NCBI RefSeq assembly: GCF_005403045.1 | Contig: NZ_BJCL01000001.1 | Span: 558,001-622,000 of the forward strand | Origin: Pseudaquabacterium pictum | Lineage (GTDB): Bacteria; Pseudomonadota; Gammaproteobacteria; Burkholderiales; Burkholderiaceae_C | Reading direction: 5' to 3' | DNA: 64,000 bases | In this document: piece by piece, positions 31,532-40,221 of the stretch | Layout of the letters: the number at the start of each line of letters is the position of its first letter | Position numbering within the stretch: position 1 is the stretch's first letter | The notes under the pieces: model-generated | Database searches by the model: none | Told to the model about the DNA's origin: nothing | What the model saw: the letters and a program-made list of their open reading frames with translations, nothing else | Program-made: the position numbers and the translations under genes

Positions 31532-32938
31532 TCAGCATGCCAGAGCGCCGCCGCCAACGCCGTCGCGCACCCGGCCGAAGAAGTCGTCGCCGCCCATCTG
31601 GCCGCCCTTGAGCACGATCTCCAGGCCGTCACGCCCGGGCCGTGCCGACCAGGCCCGGCACAGCGGTGCGCCGGGCACCAGGCTGGCCTGCTGGGTCAGG
31701 GCCAGCACGTCCAGCGCGGCAGCCACCGCGCCCGAGCTGTCGCCGCCGGCCACCGCCACCCGCCGCAGCGCGGGCACACGGTCGAGCAGCGCGCACAGCA
31801 CGGTGGCCAGGGCCTGGCCGGTGCGCTCGGCGGCCTGCTGGCGGTCCAGCCCGGCGGCCGCGGCCACCGCATCGAAGCCCTGCACGGCCGGATCGTCCGG
31901 TCCGGCCGCGGTGTAGACCAGCGGGCTGCGGCCGGCTGCCAGCGCCGCCACGGCCGCATCCACCAGCCGGTCGGTCTCGGCCGCGCCGCCCTGCAGCAGG
32001 GCCGGCAGGTCCAGCCGCAGCGTGGCGAAGCCATGGTCCGCCGCCCAGGCGATCTGCGCCGCGGTGCCTGGCGAGCAGCTGCCGCTGACGGCGGCGATGG
32101 CCGGCACCGCGGCCGCCGGCGGCAGGCTGGCCGGGCCGGCGACCACGCCGGTGGCCTGCCAGTGCGCCGCCAGCGCGTCCTGCAGGCCCGAGGACGAGGC
32201 GGTGAACAGCCCGGCACCCCGCTGCGACCACACCAGCGCGCCGGCGGCGCGCAGAGTCTCGTCGTCGAGCACATCGATCAGCACCACCGGCCGGTCATCG
32301 GCGTCGTTGGGGCTGCCTGCGCAGATGGCCTCCAGCCGGGCTGCGCCGGCGCCGGCCTTGAGCTGAGTGAAATCGATGAGTGCGCGGCGCAGCGTGGTCT
32401 GTTCGCCCAGGTGGCGCTGCAGGTCGGATTCGTGCATCGGCGTGACCGGATGCCGCGCCATGGTCGGATGGCGGTCGAGCCGGTGGCCCACGCCCTGGGC
32501 CACGGCGAACAGGTGGCCGAAGGCCTGGTAGCGGCCCAGCCGCGGCGCACCCACCACCATCGGCGACCAGCGGCCGGCCACCAGCGGCAGGCCCAGCTCG
32601 ATGGCGCAGCCGATCGAGCCGATCTGCGGCGAGGAATCGAAGGTGGAGCAGACCTTGTAGTGCAGGATCGGCGCGCCCAGCGCGGCCAGGGCCTGCAGCG
32701 CCGGCGCCAGGTGCGCGCGCATCCAGGCCGGCGACCGGCCACGGGCCTGGCCGGCCATGCCCACTGCCCGCACACCGGGAAAGCGCTGCAGCAGCGCCGG
32801 CGTGGGCGTCTGCAGGAACAGCACGGTGGGCACGCCGGCGCTGGTCAGGGCCTCCAGCGCGTCGGTGGAGCCGGTGAAGTCGTCGCCGTAGTAGGCCAGC
32901 AGCAGCGGGCTGGCTGGCGGCTGCGCCGGGCTCACCAT
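31532..32938 (-). CDS. Four-carbon acid sugar kinase family protein (DUF1537, OiaK/OtnK-like)
   Basis: A 468-residue kinase of the YgbK/OtnK family that phosphorylates acid sugars. The N-terminal YYGDDFTGSTDALEAL (residues about 16-31) is the substrate-binding signature, GSCSPGTAAQI starts the nucleotide domain, and VAGGDSSGAVAA and LKGGQMGGDDFF are the C-terminal ATP-site motifs. Its ATG overlaps the RuBisCO-like gene stop by 7 bp. Pairing of this kinase with a RuBisCO-like protein and an ApnO-like enzyme is the arrangement described for 3-oxo-isoapionate kinase (OiaK) in D-apionate breakdown. Exact substrate is inferred. Confidence 0.9.
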   Translation of the reverse strand: MVSPAQPPASPLLLAYYGDDFTGSTDALEALTSAGVPTVLFLQTPTPALLQRFPGVRAVGMAGQARGRSPAWMRAHLAPALQALAALGAPILHYKVCSTFDSSPQIGSIGCAIELGLPLVAGRWSPMVVGAPRLGRYQAFGHLFAVAQGVGHRLDRHPTMARHPVTPMHESDLQRHLGEQTTLRRALIDFTQLKAGAGAARLEAICAGSPNDADDRPVVLIDVLDDETLRAAGALVWSQRGAGLFTASSSGLQDALAAHWQATGVVAGPASLPPAAAVPAIAAVSGSCSPGTAAQIAWAADHGFATLRLDLPALLQGGAAETDRLVDAAVAALAAGRSPLVYTAAGPDDPAVQGFDAVAAAAGLDRQQAAERTGQALATVLCALLDRVPALRRVAVAGGDSSGAVAAALDVLALTQQASLVPGAPLCRAWSARPGRDGLEIVLKGGQMGGDDFFGRVRDGVGGGALAC

Positions 32939-34215
32939 GTCTGCAGCGCCTGGGCCAGGGCCGGGTGCTGGCGGGCATGGTCGGCCAGCGGCACGCCGGC
33001 CTCGGCCGCCACCCAGGCCTCGCGCATGGCCGACACGCCGGCAGCGATGCCACCGGGGTGGCCCAGGATGCCGCCGCCGGCGGCATGGATCAGGTCGGTG
33101 CAGCCCAGCGCCGCATGGGTGGGCGCGGCCTGCAGGCCGGTCTGGCCCGAGCTGAACACCGGCATGGCCACCATCGGATGGGCCGCATCCAGCGGCCGCA
33201 GCACCGCGCGGGCGGCGGCGATGACGCTGTCGTCGGCCTCGCTGAACTTGTTGGCCAGGCCGTTGACATGCAGGTGGTCGGCGCCCGCCAGACGCCACAG
33301 CGCCTGCCAGGGCGCGTAGTCCCAGCCCAGCGCCGGGTGGCGGCTCAGGTAACCCCAGCCGCAACGGTGGGCATGGATCGGCAGCTGGCTGTGGCGGCGC
33401 AGTGCCAGCAGGCCGGCCAGGCCCACGCTGTTGAGGCTGACCATCACGCAGGTGCCGCCCAGGGCCAGCACCTGGTCGTGGCGGCGGCGCATCTCGTCCA
33501 CCTCGCCGGTGATGTTGAAGGCCACCATGGCCTGCTTGCCCTGAGCCTGCGCGGCAGCATGCACCGCCTGCATCACGGCGGCGGCGCGCTGGTCGAACGG
33601 GCAATGCGGGCCGTCGGCCTGCAGTTCGTCGTCCTTGATGAAATCGATGCCGCCGGCCAGCAGCTGGCGCACGGTGTCGGCCGTCTCCTGCGGCGACAGG
33701 CCGACGCTGGGCTTGATGATGGTGCCGATCAGCGGCCCGGTGGCCACGCCAGCCAGGCGGCGCGTGCCGGCGATGCCGAAGGCCGGGCCAGGGCAGGCAG
33801 CGGCAAACGCGGTGGGCACGGCCAGGTCGAGCAGGCGCAGGCCCGAGACCTGGCGCAGCTCGAACAGGTTGCCGGCCACCGTGGCCATCAGGTTGGGCAG
33901 CGACGGACCGAAGTTTGCCAGCGGCCACGACAGCTCCAGCAGGCAGCGCTGGTAGCGCGGCGCCACCAGGATGCCGGGCAGGCTGGGCTGGCTGACCACA
34001 TCCAGCAGCTGCAGCTGCTCGACCACCGCGCCCGAGCGGGCCTTCAGCGCCGGGGTTTCGCCGGGCACGGCGGTGAAGGTGCCGCTGGATTGCTCGCCGG
34101 CGATCACCTCGGCGGCCCGCTGCGGGTCGTCGCCGGTTTCCAGCCAGTAGCGGGCATGGACACGGCCGTCGGCCGCCGACAGGGGCGGCAGATCGGGCAA
34201 GGTGGACGGCGTCAT
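32932..34215 (-). CDS. RuBisCO-like protein (form IV, probable acid-sugar phosphate decarboxylase/transcarboxylase)
   Basis: A 427-residue large-subunit homologue. The active site retains TIIKPSVGLS with Lys168 and the metal-binding FIKDDE with Lys194 (carbamate site), Asp196 and Glu197. Loop 6 is altered (HVNGLANKFSE), and the phosphate loop SSGQTG differs from the SGG of true RuBisCO, so CO2 fixation is unlikely. Its genes flank a DUF1537 kinase, DctP and an ApnO-like oxidoisomerase. Known RuBisCO-like proteins in such clusters act on 3-oxo-isoapionate 4-phosphate (OiaX or decarboxylase types). Which reaction applies here cannot be decided by eye. It is not the methionine-salvage MtnW type by context. 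Confidence 0.88.
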   Translation of the reverse strand: MTPSTLPDLPPLSAADGRVHARYWLETGDDPQRAAEVIAGEQSSGTFTAVPGETPALKARSGAVVEQLQLLDVVSQPSLPGILVAPRYQRCLLELSWPLANFGPSLPNLMATVAGNLFELRQVSGLRLLDLAVPTAFAAACPGPAFGIAGTRRLAGVATGPLIGTIIKPSVGLSPQETADTVRQLLAGGIDFIKDDELQADGPHCPFDQRAAAVMQAVHAAAQAQGKQAMVAFNITGEVDEMRRRHDQVLALGGTCVMVSLNSVGLAGLLALRRHSQLPIHAHRCGWGYLSRHPALGWDYAPWQALWRLAGADHLHVNGLANKFSEADDSVIAAARAVLRPLDAAHPMVAMPVFSSGQTGLQAAPTHAALGCTDLIHAAGGGILGHPGGIAAGVSAMREAWVAAEAGVPLADHARQHPALAQALQTW

Positions 34216-34240
34216 GCGGTGGCTGGCAGCGAGGTCGCCG

Positions 34241-35221
34241 TCACTTCACGGCCTGGATGGCGGCGATCCGGTCGGCGCCGAATTCCTTGGCGAACTCGGC
34301 ATAGGCCGGTGCCACGGCCTTGCGGAAGCTCTCGCCGTCCGGCTTCTCCACCACCTGCATGCCGTCCTTCTTCAGCTGCGCGATGCCGTTGGCCTCGTCG
34401 TCGTTGACCCGCTTGCGCTGGGCCGCCGCGGCCGCCACCGCGGCGCTGGTGAACACCTTCTTGTCGGCGTCCGACAGCTGGGTCCAGACCTTCGGCGTGA
34501 TCAGGATGACCGCGGGCGAATAGACATGGCCGGTCAGCGACAGGTGCTTCTGCACCTGCGAGAACTTCGCCGACAGGATCACCGGGATCGGGTTCTCCTG
34601 GCCGTCGACCGTGCCCTGCTGCAGCGCGGTGAACAGCTCGGGGAAGGCCATCGGCGTGGGCAGGATGCCGAAGGTCTTGTAGCCGGCCATGTGCACCTTG
34701 TTCTCCATGGTGCGCATCTTCAGGCCCGCGGCGTCGCCCGCCTGGTTGATGGCCCGCTTGTTGTTGGTCATGTGGCGGAACCCGTTCTCACCCCAGGCCA
34801 GGCCGATCAGGCCCTTGGCCTGCATCTTCTTCAGCAGGTCCTGGCCGATGGCGCCATCGAGCACCTTGCGCGCATGGTCGTAGTCGCGGAACAGGAACGG
34901 GATGTCGACGACCTTGACCTCGGGCACGAAGTTGCCCAGGGCGCCGGTGGAGACGTTGGTCAGGTCCTGGGTGCCGAGTTGCACCGCCTCGATCTGTTCG
35001 CGCTCGCCGCCCAGGGCCGAGTTGGGGAAGTGCTGGCAGCTGTAGCGGTTGGCCGTGCCCTTGGCGATCTCGTCGCAGAACACGTTGGCGCCCACGCCGT
35101 AGTGCGAATCCCGCACGGGCGTGTAGCCGATCTTGAGCACGGTCTGCGCGGCGACCGGTGCCAGCGTGGTCGCGGCCAGCAGGGCCAGGGTGGACAGACG
35201 GGCGACGGTGGTTTGGGGCAT
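34241..35221 (-). CDS. TRAP transporter substrate-binding protein (DctP family)
   Basis: A 326-residue periplasmic binding protein with a Sec signal peptide (about residues 1-25, cleavage near AQT). The DctP motif region includes the conserved arginine segment GFRHMTNNKRAI, which forms the carboxylate salt bridge. FPELFTALQQGTVDGQENP is diagnostic of TRAP binding proteins. It lies 25 bp upstream of the RuBisCO-like gene, so the ligand is probably the acid sugar degraded there. The small and large membrane subunits (DctQ, DctM) are not in the window, so it depends on a permease encoded elsewhere. Confidence 0.92.
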   Translation of the reverse strand: MPQTTVARLSTLALLAATTLAPVAAQTVLKIGYTPVRDSHYGVGANVFCDEIAKGTANRYSCQHFPNSALGGEREQIEAVQLGTQDLTNVSTGALGNFVPEVKVVDIPFLFRDYDHARKVLDGAIGQDLLKKMQAKGLIGLAWGENGFRHMTNNKRAINQAGDAAGLKMRTMENKVHMAGYKTFGILPTPMAFPELFTALQQGTVDGQENPIPVILSAKFSQVQKHLSLTGHVYSPAVILITPKVWTQLSDADKKVFTSAAVAAAAAQRKRVNDDEANGIAQLKKDGMQVVEKPDGESFRKAVAPAYAEFAKEFGADRIAAIQAVK

Positions 35222-35322
35222 GGCTTGTCTCCAGGGGGTGGTGGGGCGCGCGCTGCGGCGGTCGGCGGCGCGTCGTTGGAATGCGGGGAAAGGCGGCTGC
35301 GGTTGCGGCCGATGGCGGCTGT

Positions 35323-36153
35323 TCAGGTGATGCGGCGGATGCTCTCGGCGATCTCGTCGCGCTGGAACACCTGCTTCCAGTCGTCGCGCATCAGCCGCGG
35401 CTTGCCGTTGACGATGGCCTTGTTGCAGGCATCGGAGAACTGGCCGGGGATCTGCTTGAAGATCACCGCGGCCAGGATGGTCATGTGGCCCAGCAGGAAG
35501 TCGCGCGCGCAGTCGGCCGGCACGCCGCGGGCCACCACCTCGTCCATGGCCTCGCGCATCACGTCCAGCAGGGTGGCGCAGACCGTCTCCGACAGGCCGG
35601 GCTCCAGCAGCGCCATCTGCTCCACCGTCACCCGGTAGGAGCGCAGCACCGGCTGGTAGATGGTCTTGGCGATGGCCTCGCCCAGGGCAAAGGCCTCGTC
35701 CGGGCCCTGCATCAGCGCGCTGACGATGGACTGCGGCGCGGTGGCCCCGCCGAAGTAGTCGGTGGCGCCGGGGGTGTGCACCTCGGGGCTGAAGATGGTG
35801 GGATGGCAGGGATGGGCGACGAAGTACACCAGGTCGGGCCGCTGCGGCAGGTGTCCGGCAAACGGCGCGGCAGCATCCAGCGTGATCACCATCGTGCCGG
35901 CGGGCAGCTGCGGCGCGATCTCGGCCGCCAGCTTGCCGATCAGGGTGTCGGGGACGGCCAGGATGACCACGTCGACGCCATCCAGCGCGGCGGCGACCGG
36001 CACGCAGGTGATGCCCAGCTCGTCCTGCAGGCGGCGCCGGCCGACCTCGCCCGGCTCCACGTGCCGCACCTGGTAGGCCGACCCCTGCAGGTTCTTCGAC
36101 AGGCGCACGCCCATCTTGCCGCCCGCGCCGAACAGCGCAATCTTGCTCGTCAT
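35323..36153 (-). CDS. ApnO-like NAD-dependent oxidoisomerase
   Basis: A 276-residue protein with an N-terminal Rossmann fold (ALFGAGGKMGVRLSKNL) and a helical 6-phosphogluconate-dehydrogenase-type C-terminal half (YRVTVEQMALLEPGLSET; GHMTILAAVIFKQIPGQFSDAC). I connect it with D-apionate oxidoisomerase (ApnO), which makes 3-oxo-isoapionate, on fold, length and its neighbours: a DUF1537 kinase and a RuBisCO-like protein. The active-site segment FVAHPCHPTIF fits that family. It is 101 bp upstream of the dctP gene on the same strand. Another sugar-acid dehydrogenase role cannot be excluded. Confidence 0.75.
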   Translation of the reverse strand: MTSKIALFGAGGKMGVRLSKNLQGSAYQVRHVEPGEVGRRRLQDELGITCVPVAAALDGVDVVILAVPDTLIGKLAAEIAPQLPAGTMVITLDAAAPFAGHLPQRPDLVYFVAHPCHPTIFSPEVHTPGATDYFGGATAPQSIVSALMQGPDEAFALGEAIAKTIYQPVLRSYRVTVEQMALLEPGLSETVCATLLDVMREAMDEVVARGVPADCARDFLLGHMTILAAVIFKQIPGQFSDACNKAIVNGKPRLMRDDWKQVFQRDEIAESIRRIT

Positions 36154-36259
36154 CGTCTCGCCTTCCAAAGCCGTTGTATGGTGGCGTGATGGTATGACGA
36201 GTTGATGAGTCGACAGGCCAGGGTCAACCCCAGCGCATGCCGCCGGGGCCCTGCTGGCC

Positions 36260-37972
36260 CTAGGGGCGCCGAGCCTCCGGCAGGAAGCGCACGCCGGCGC
36301 GGGCGAAGCCGCCGCCCACACCGATCGGCGTGCCATCGGCCCGCCAGCAGGCCGCGCCTTCCATGTCGCCATTGGCATGGAACTGGATGCCGCCCATGCC
36401 GCCGCCGACGTTGGGCACCCGCTCGATGGCGTGGCCGCGCGCCGCCAGGCCGTCGGCCACGCCATCCGGGAAGTGCGGCTCCAGTTCCAGGCCGAAGCCC
36501 TGCGTCCACACCCGCGGCGCCTCCACCGCCTCCTGCAGCGACATGCCGTGGTCGATCAGGTTCAGCACCGCCTGCAGCGCCGACGGGAAGATGCGCAGGC
36601 CCCCCGGCAGGCCCAGCGCAAAGCGTGGCTGGCCGTCCTTCAGCACGATCAGCGGCGCCATCGACGAGGTGACCCGCTTGCCCGGCGCCAGCGAGTTGGC
36701 CAGCCCGGGGCGCGGGTTGAACACGTAGAGGTAATTGTTCGGGATCGCGCCGAAGCCCGGCACCATGTAGCGGGCACCGAACAGCGAGTTGATGGTCTGG
36801 GTGGCGCAGACGATGCGGCCGTCGCGGTCGGCCACCGTCAGGTGGGTGGTGTTGGCGCTTTCAATGCCGCCGGCGGCGCGCAGCGGCCCGGCCTCGACGC
36901 CAGCCGTCCAGGCCTGGCTGCGCGCGGGGTCGATGGCCGCGCGGCGGCGGGCCGCATAGGCGCGGTCGAGCAGCGCGTCCACCGGCACCGGCACGAAGTC
37001 AGGGTCGGCGGTGCAGGCGGCGCGGTCGGCGAAGGCGATGCGCAGCACCTCGGCCAGGCGGTGCACGCCATCCACCGTGCCGAAGCCGGTGCCCGCCGTG
37101 TCGACGCCTTCCAGGATGTTCAGCATCTGGGCGATGTGCAGCGGCCCGGCGCAAGGGGGCGGCGGGCCGGTGATCTCGAAGCCGCGGTAGCTGCTGCGCA
37201 GCACCGCCATGTCGTTGGTGCGGTAGCCGCGCAGGTCGTCCAGCGACAGGTAGGCACCGTGGCGCTGCATGTCGTCGGCCAGCGCCTGGCCCAGCGCGCC
37301 GCCGTACAGCAGGCCGGGGCCTTCGCGCACGATGGCGCGCAGGGTGTCGGCATAGGCGCCATTGACCACCCGCTGGCCGGCCTGCAGCCGCTGGCCGCCG
37401 GGCAGGAAGACGCGGGCGATCTCCGGGTCCAGCGCCAGATCGGCGGCGCAGTCGGCCACGCAGTCGGCCAAGTAGGCGGTGGCGGCGTAGCCACGCTCGG
37501 CATGGCGGATGGCGGGCTCCACCACATCGGCCAGCGGCAGGCTGCCGTGGCGCTGCAGCAGCTGGCACCACGCCATCAGGTTGCCGGGCACGGCCACCGC
37601 AGCGCGGCCCACGCTGTTGCGGCGGCCCACCGCGTCCAGCACGCCGGGGCCGGCGGCGGGGTCGGGCGTGAAGGTGGTGGGCCCCACGCCCTGCGGGCAG
37701 CGGCCCTGGCCTTCCAGGATGGTCTGCGTGCCGTCGGCCAGCCGCAGGTTGGCAAAGCCGCCGCCCAGGATGCCGACCATCATCGGCTCGACCACCGTCA
37801 GCGTGAACAGCGCGGCCACCGCCGCATCCACCGCGTTGCCGCCGGCAGCCAGCATCTCGGCGCCGGCGGCCGAGGCCAGCGGGTGGTTGGTGACCACCAT
37901 GCCGCGGCTGCCGGTGGCCGGGCGCTTCTCGGTGGTGAACGGGGTGGCAGCCAGGGCGCGCCAGGTGGACAT
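36260..37972 (-). CDS. Gamma-glutamyltransferase family protein
   Basis: A 570-residue N-terminal nucleophile hydrolase precursor. The autoprocessing site is NTTHLTVAD, with Thr375 as nucleophile, which would split the protein into subunits of about 374 and 196 residues. VTSSMAPLIVLKDG and LGLPGG form the oxyanion and substrate region. No signal peptide is present, unlike secreted GGT of glutathione catabolism. It therefore belongs to the cytosolic GGT-like group, often hydrolases of gamma-glutamyl or unrelated acyl amides. It lies 106 bp upstream of the ApnO-like gene on the same strand and may be co-regulated. Confidence 0.88.
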   Translation of the reverse strand: MSTWRALAATPFTTEKRPATGSRGMVVTNHPLASAAGAEMLAAGGNAVDAAVAALFTLTVVEPMMVGILGGGFANLRLADGTQTILEGQGRCPQGVGPTTFTPDPAAGPGVLDAVGRRNSVGRAAVAVPGNLMAWCQLLQRHGSLPLADVVEPAIRHAERGYAATAYLADCVADCAADLALDPEIARVFLPGGQRLQAGQRVVNGAYADTLRAIVREGPGLLYGGALGQALADDMQRHGAYLSLDDLRGYRTNDMAVLRSSYRGFEITGPPPPCAGPLHIAQMLNILEGVDTAGTGFGTVDGVHRLAEVLRIAFADRAACTADPDFVPVPVDALLDRAYAARRRAAIDPARSQAWTAGVEAGPLRAAGGIESANTTHLTVADRDGRIVCATQTINSLFGARYMVPGFGAIPNNYLYVFNPRPGLANSLAPGKRVTSSMAPLIVLKDGQPRFALGLPGGLRIFPSALQAVLNLIDHGMSLQEAVEAPRVWTQGFGLELEPHFPDGVADGLAARGHAIERVPNVGGGMGGIQFHANGDMEGAACWRADGTPIGVGGGFARAGVRFLPEARRP

Positions 37973-38074
37973 GGTGGGTCTCCGTCGTTGTGCGGTGTCG
38001 CGGCGCCCATGGTGCCGCAGCCCGGGCCGCGTCCGGCGTCACCCGCGGGTCAGCACCGCCGCCACCGCCCCCCG

Positions 38075-39142
38075 CTACGCCGGCGGCATCGCCATGTAGC
38101 AGGTGCTGCCATCGACATCGCAGCCGACCGGGTATACCTTGCGCGGGTATTCGCCCTTGTCTTCCTGGATGTCGCGCTCGCTGCCGAACATGCGCTGGAA
38201 CACCTTCTTCGCCGCCTTGGGCAGCTTGTCCCCCGGCTTGCTGACGAAGTAGCCATGCCCGCCCCAGCCGACTTGGGCATTGCTGAAGCTCACATAGCGC
38301 ACCCGCGGATCGACCAGACGCTGGCCCGGTTCGGCACCCAGCTTGGTCTGGCTGCCATCGGCGATGTAGGCACCGAACAGCACCAGATCGGCCTTGTTGT
38401 AGGTGATGAACACCTGCCCCTTGGGTGTGAGCTTGCGCACCCAGGACCCATGGCCGTCGGCACGGCAGCAGGCAGCCAGCAAGGCGATGTTGTGCGCCGC
38501 GGCCAGCGACTCGGCCGCGCCTTCGGTCTCGATCGTGTACTGCAGGTAGTGGCAGCCCAGGCTGTGGGCGGCGATGCTCAGCCGCTGCCCGTTGGCATAC
38601 AGGCGTGCCGCCGCCAGCAGCCTGAGGAACCGGGCCAGGGCATCGCTGGACTCCTGGGCGTTGGTCTTGGCCTGCCGATAGCGGCGGATCTTGCGCTCGG
38701 CCCAGCCGTCCTTGCGGTTGCCGGCGGTGATGTCGGCCAGGCCGTCGCCATCGTCGCCATCGTCGGTGTGGCCAGTCGCCGGTGCGGGCAGGTTGGGCAG
38801 CGCGTTCCCCGACGAGAGGTAGCCCTCGGACGGCCAGGAGAAGCCGACGACCTCCAGGCCGTAGATTTCCTCCAGCCGCGCGCAGCGCTCGAAGCAGGCG
38901 GCCGGCGGATTGTTGTTGCCGTGCAGGTACAGCACCACCGGCCTGCTGGCCTGGAACAGCGGCACCAGCAGTTGCATGGCTGCGGCATCGTCGAGGGACG
39001 CCTGGGCACCACCCACCTGGAAGCCCGCACCACTGCGCACCGCCTGCACCACGCCGATGGCATCTGATCCTGGCTGGAACTGGCGCGTCAGCGCCGACGG
39101 GTCGGTGCCCGGCTGGATCACCCGGTTCGTGAAGATCAACAT
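38075..39142 (-). CDS. Alpha/beta hydrolase of the DUF900 type
   Basis: A 355-residue protein with VVLYLHGNNN (oxyanion strand-loop, residues about 69-78) and nucleophile elbow AHSLGCHYLQ. This identifies a serine hydrolase fold of the DUF900 group. An acidic insert rich in Asp and Gly (about residues 122-140, HTDDGDDGDGLADI) could bind calcium or be a flexible loop. There is no signal peptide or membrane segment. ATG 39142 opens the conserved MLIFTNRVI. It is divergent from xthA, 217 bp apart, with no recognised site between. Substrate unknown. Confidence 0.75.
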   Translation of the reverse strand: MLIFTNRVIQPGTDPSALTRQFQPGSDAIGVVQAVRSGAGFQVGGAQASLDDAAAMQLLVPLFQASRPVVLYLHGNNNPPAACFERCARLEEIYGLEVVGFSWPSEGYLSSGNALPNLPAPATGHTDDGDDGDGLADITAGNRKDGWAERKIRRYRQAKTNAQESSDALARFLRLLAAARLYANGQRLSIAAHSLGCHYLQYTIETEGAAESLAAAHNIALLAACCRADGHGSWVRKLTPKGQVFITYNKADLVLFGAYIADGSQTKLGAEPGQRLVDPRVRYVSFSNAQVGWGGHGYFVSKPGDKLPKAAKKVFQRMFGSERDIQEDKGEYPRKVYPVGCDVDGSTCYMAMPPA

Positions 39143-39359
39143 GTGCACTCCCTGTGGCGTTGTGGACGGCCGCGCGGGCCGCGCAGGCGTGGCCGATGAT
39201 GGTCGGCGGCGTGCGGCAGCAGCACAGGGAAAGCCCCCGCGTGTCCTACGACTGCAGGATGGACCCGCCAGCGCAGGCAGCCACCGACCGCCTGTAGGAT
39301 GCCGCGGCGGGCCATCCGGCACCCCACCCACCCGACAAGAACAGCCACCGAGGACGACC

Positions 39360-40127
39360 TTGAAACTCGCCACCTGGAATGTCAACTCCCTCGCCGTGCG
39401 CCTGCCGCAGCTGCTCGACTGGCTGGGCCAGCAGCAGCCCGATGTGCTGGTGCTGCAGGAAACCAAGCTCACCGACGACAAGTTCCCGCAGGCCGAGATC
39501 ACGGCCGCCGGCTGGCACAGCGTGTGGTTCGGCCAGAAGACCTACAACGGCGTGGCGCTGCTGTCCCGCACGCCGGCGGCCGACGTGGTGCACAACATCC
39601 CCGGCTTCGACGATCCGCAGGCCCGGGTGATCGCCGCCACGGTGGGCGGGCTGCGGGTGGTCGGCGCCTACTTTCCCAACGGTCAGGCGCCGGGCAGCGA
39701 CAAGTTCGCCTACAAGATGGCCTGGCTGCAGGCGCTGCAGGACTGGCTGCGCGCCGAGCTGGCTGCGCACCCGCAGCTGGTGCTGATGGGCGACTTCAAC
39801 ATCGCGCCGGACGACCGCGACGTGTTCGATCCGGTGGCCTGGGCCGGCCAGATCCACTGCACGCCAGAGGAGCGCGCCCACTTCCAGGCGCTGTGCGGCC
39901 TGGGCCTCGTCGACGCCTTCCGCCTGTTCGACCAACCGCCGCGCACCTGGAGCTGGTGGGACTACCGCAACCTGGCCTTCCGCAAGAACCAGGGACTGCG
40001 CATCGACCACATCCTGGTCAGCCAGGCGTTGCAGCCGCAGGTGTCGGCCTGCACCGTCGACAAGCTGCCGCGCAAGAACGAGCGGCCCAGCGACCACGCA
40101 CCCGTGCTGGCCACCTTGGCCGGCTGA
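39360..40127 (+). CDS. xthA: Exodeoxyribonuclease III (AP endonuclease)
   Basis: A 255-residue Mg-dependent nuclease of base-excision repair. The N-terminus KLATWNVNSL, the metal Glu in LQETKLTDDKFP, the catalytic GDFNIAP and C-terminal SDHAPV are all present. It requires a TTG start at 39360, since the conserved first residue precedes KLATWNVN directly and no ATG or GTG is nearby. GAGGA lies about 7 bp upstream. The 217 bp before it hold no recognised feature. Confidence 0.95.
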   Translation: MKLATWNVNSLAVRLPQLLDWLGQQQPDVLVLQETKLTDDKFPQAEITAAGWHSVWFGQKTYNGVALLSRTPAADVVHNIPGFDDPQARVIAATVGGLRVVGAYFPNGQAPGSDKFAYKMAWLQALQDWLRAELAAHPQLVLMGDFNIAPDDRDVFDPVAWAGQIHCTPEERAHFQALCGLGLVDAFRLFDQPPRTWSWWDYRNLAFRKNQGLRIDHILVSQALQPQVSACTVDKLPRKNERPSDHAPVLATLAG

Positions 40128-40221
40128 GCCGGTGTGGCATCATCGACGCCGCTCATGACGGGCACCAGCGTCCAGCAGAGACGACCGCCCGGTGGAATCG
40201 GTACAGCAGGCGGGGGATCCC

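Noticed and set aside
32932-34215. True CO2-fixing RuBisCO
   Set aside because: Loop 6 and the phosphate-binding SGG are altered, the small subunit and phosphoribulokinase are absent, and the neighbours are acid-sugar catabolic genes.
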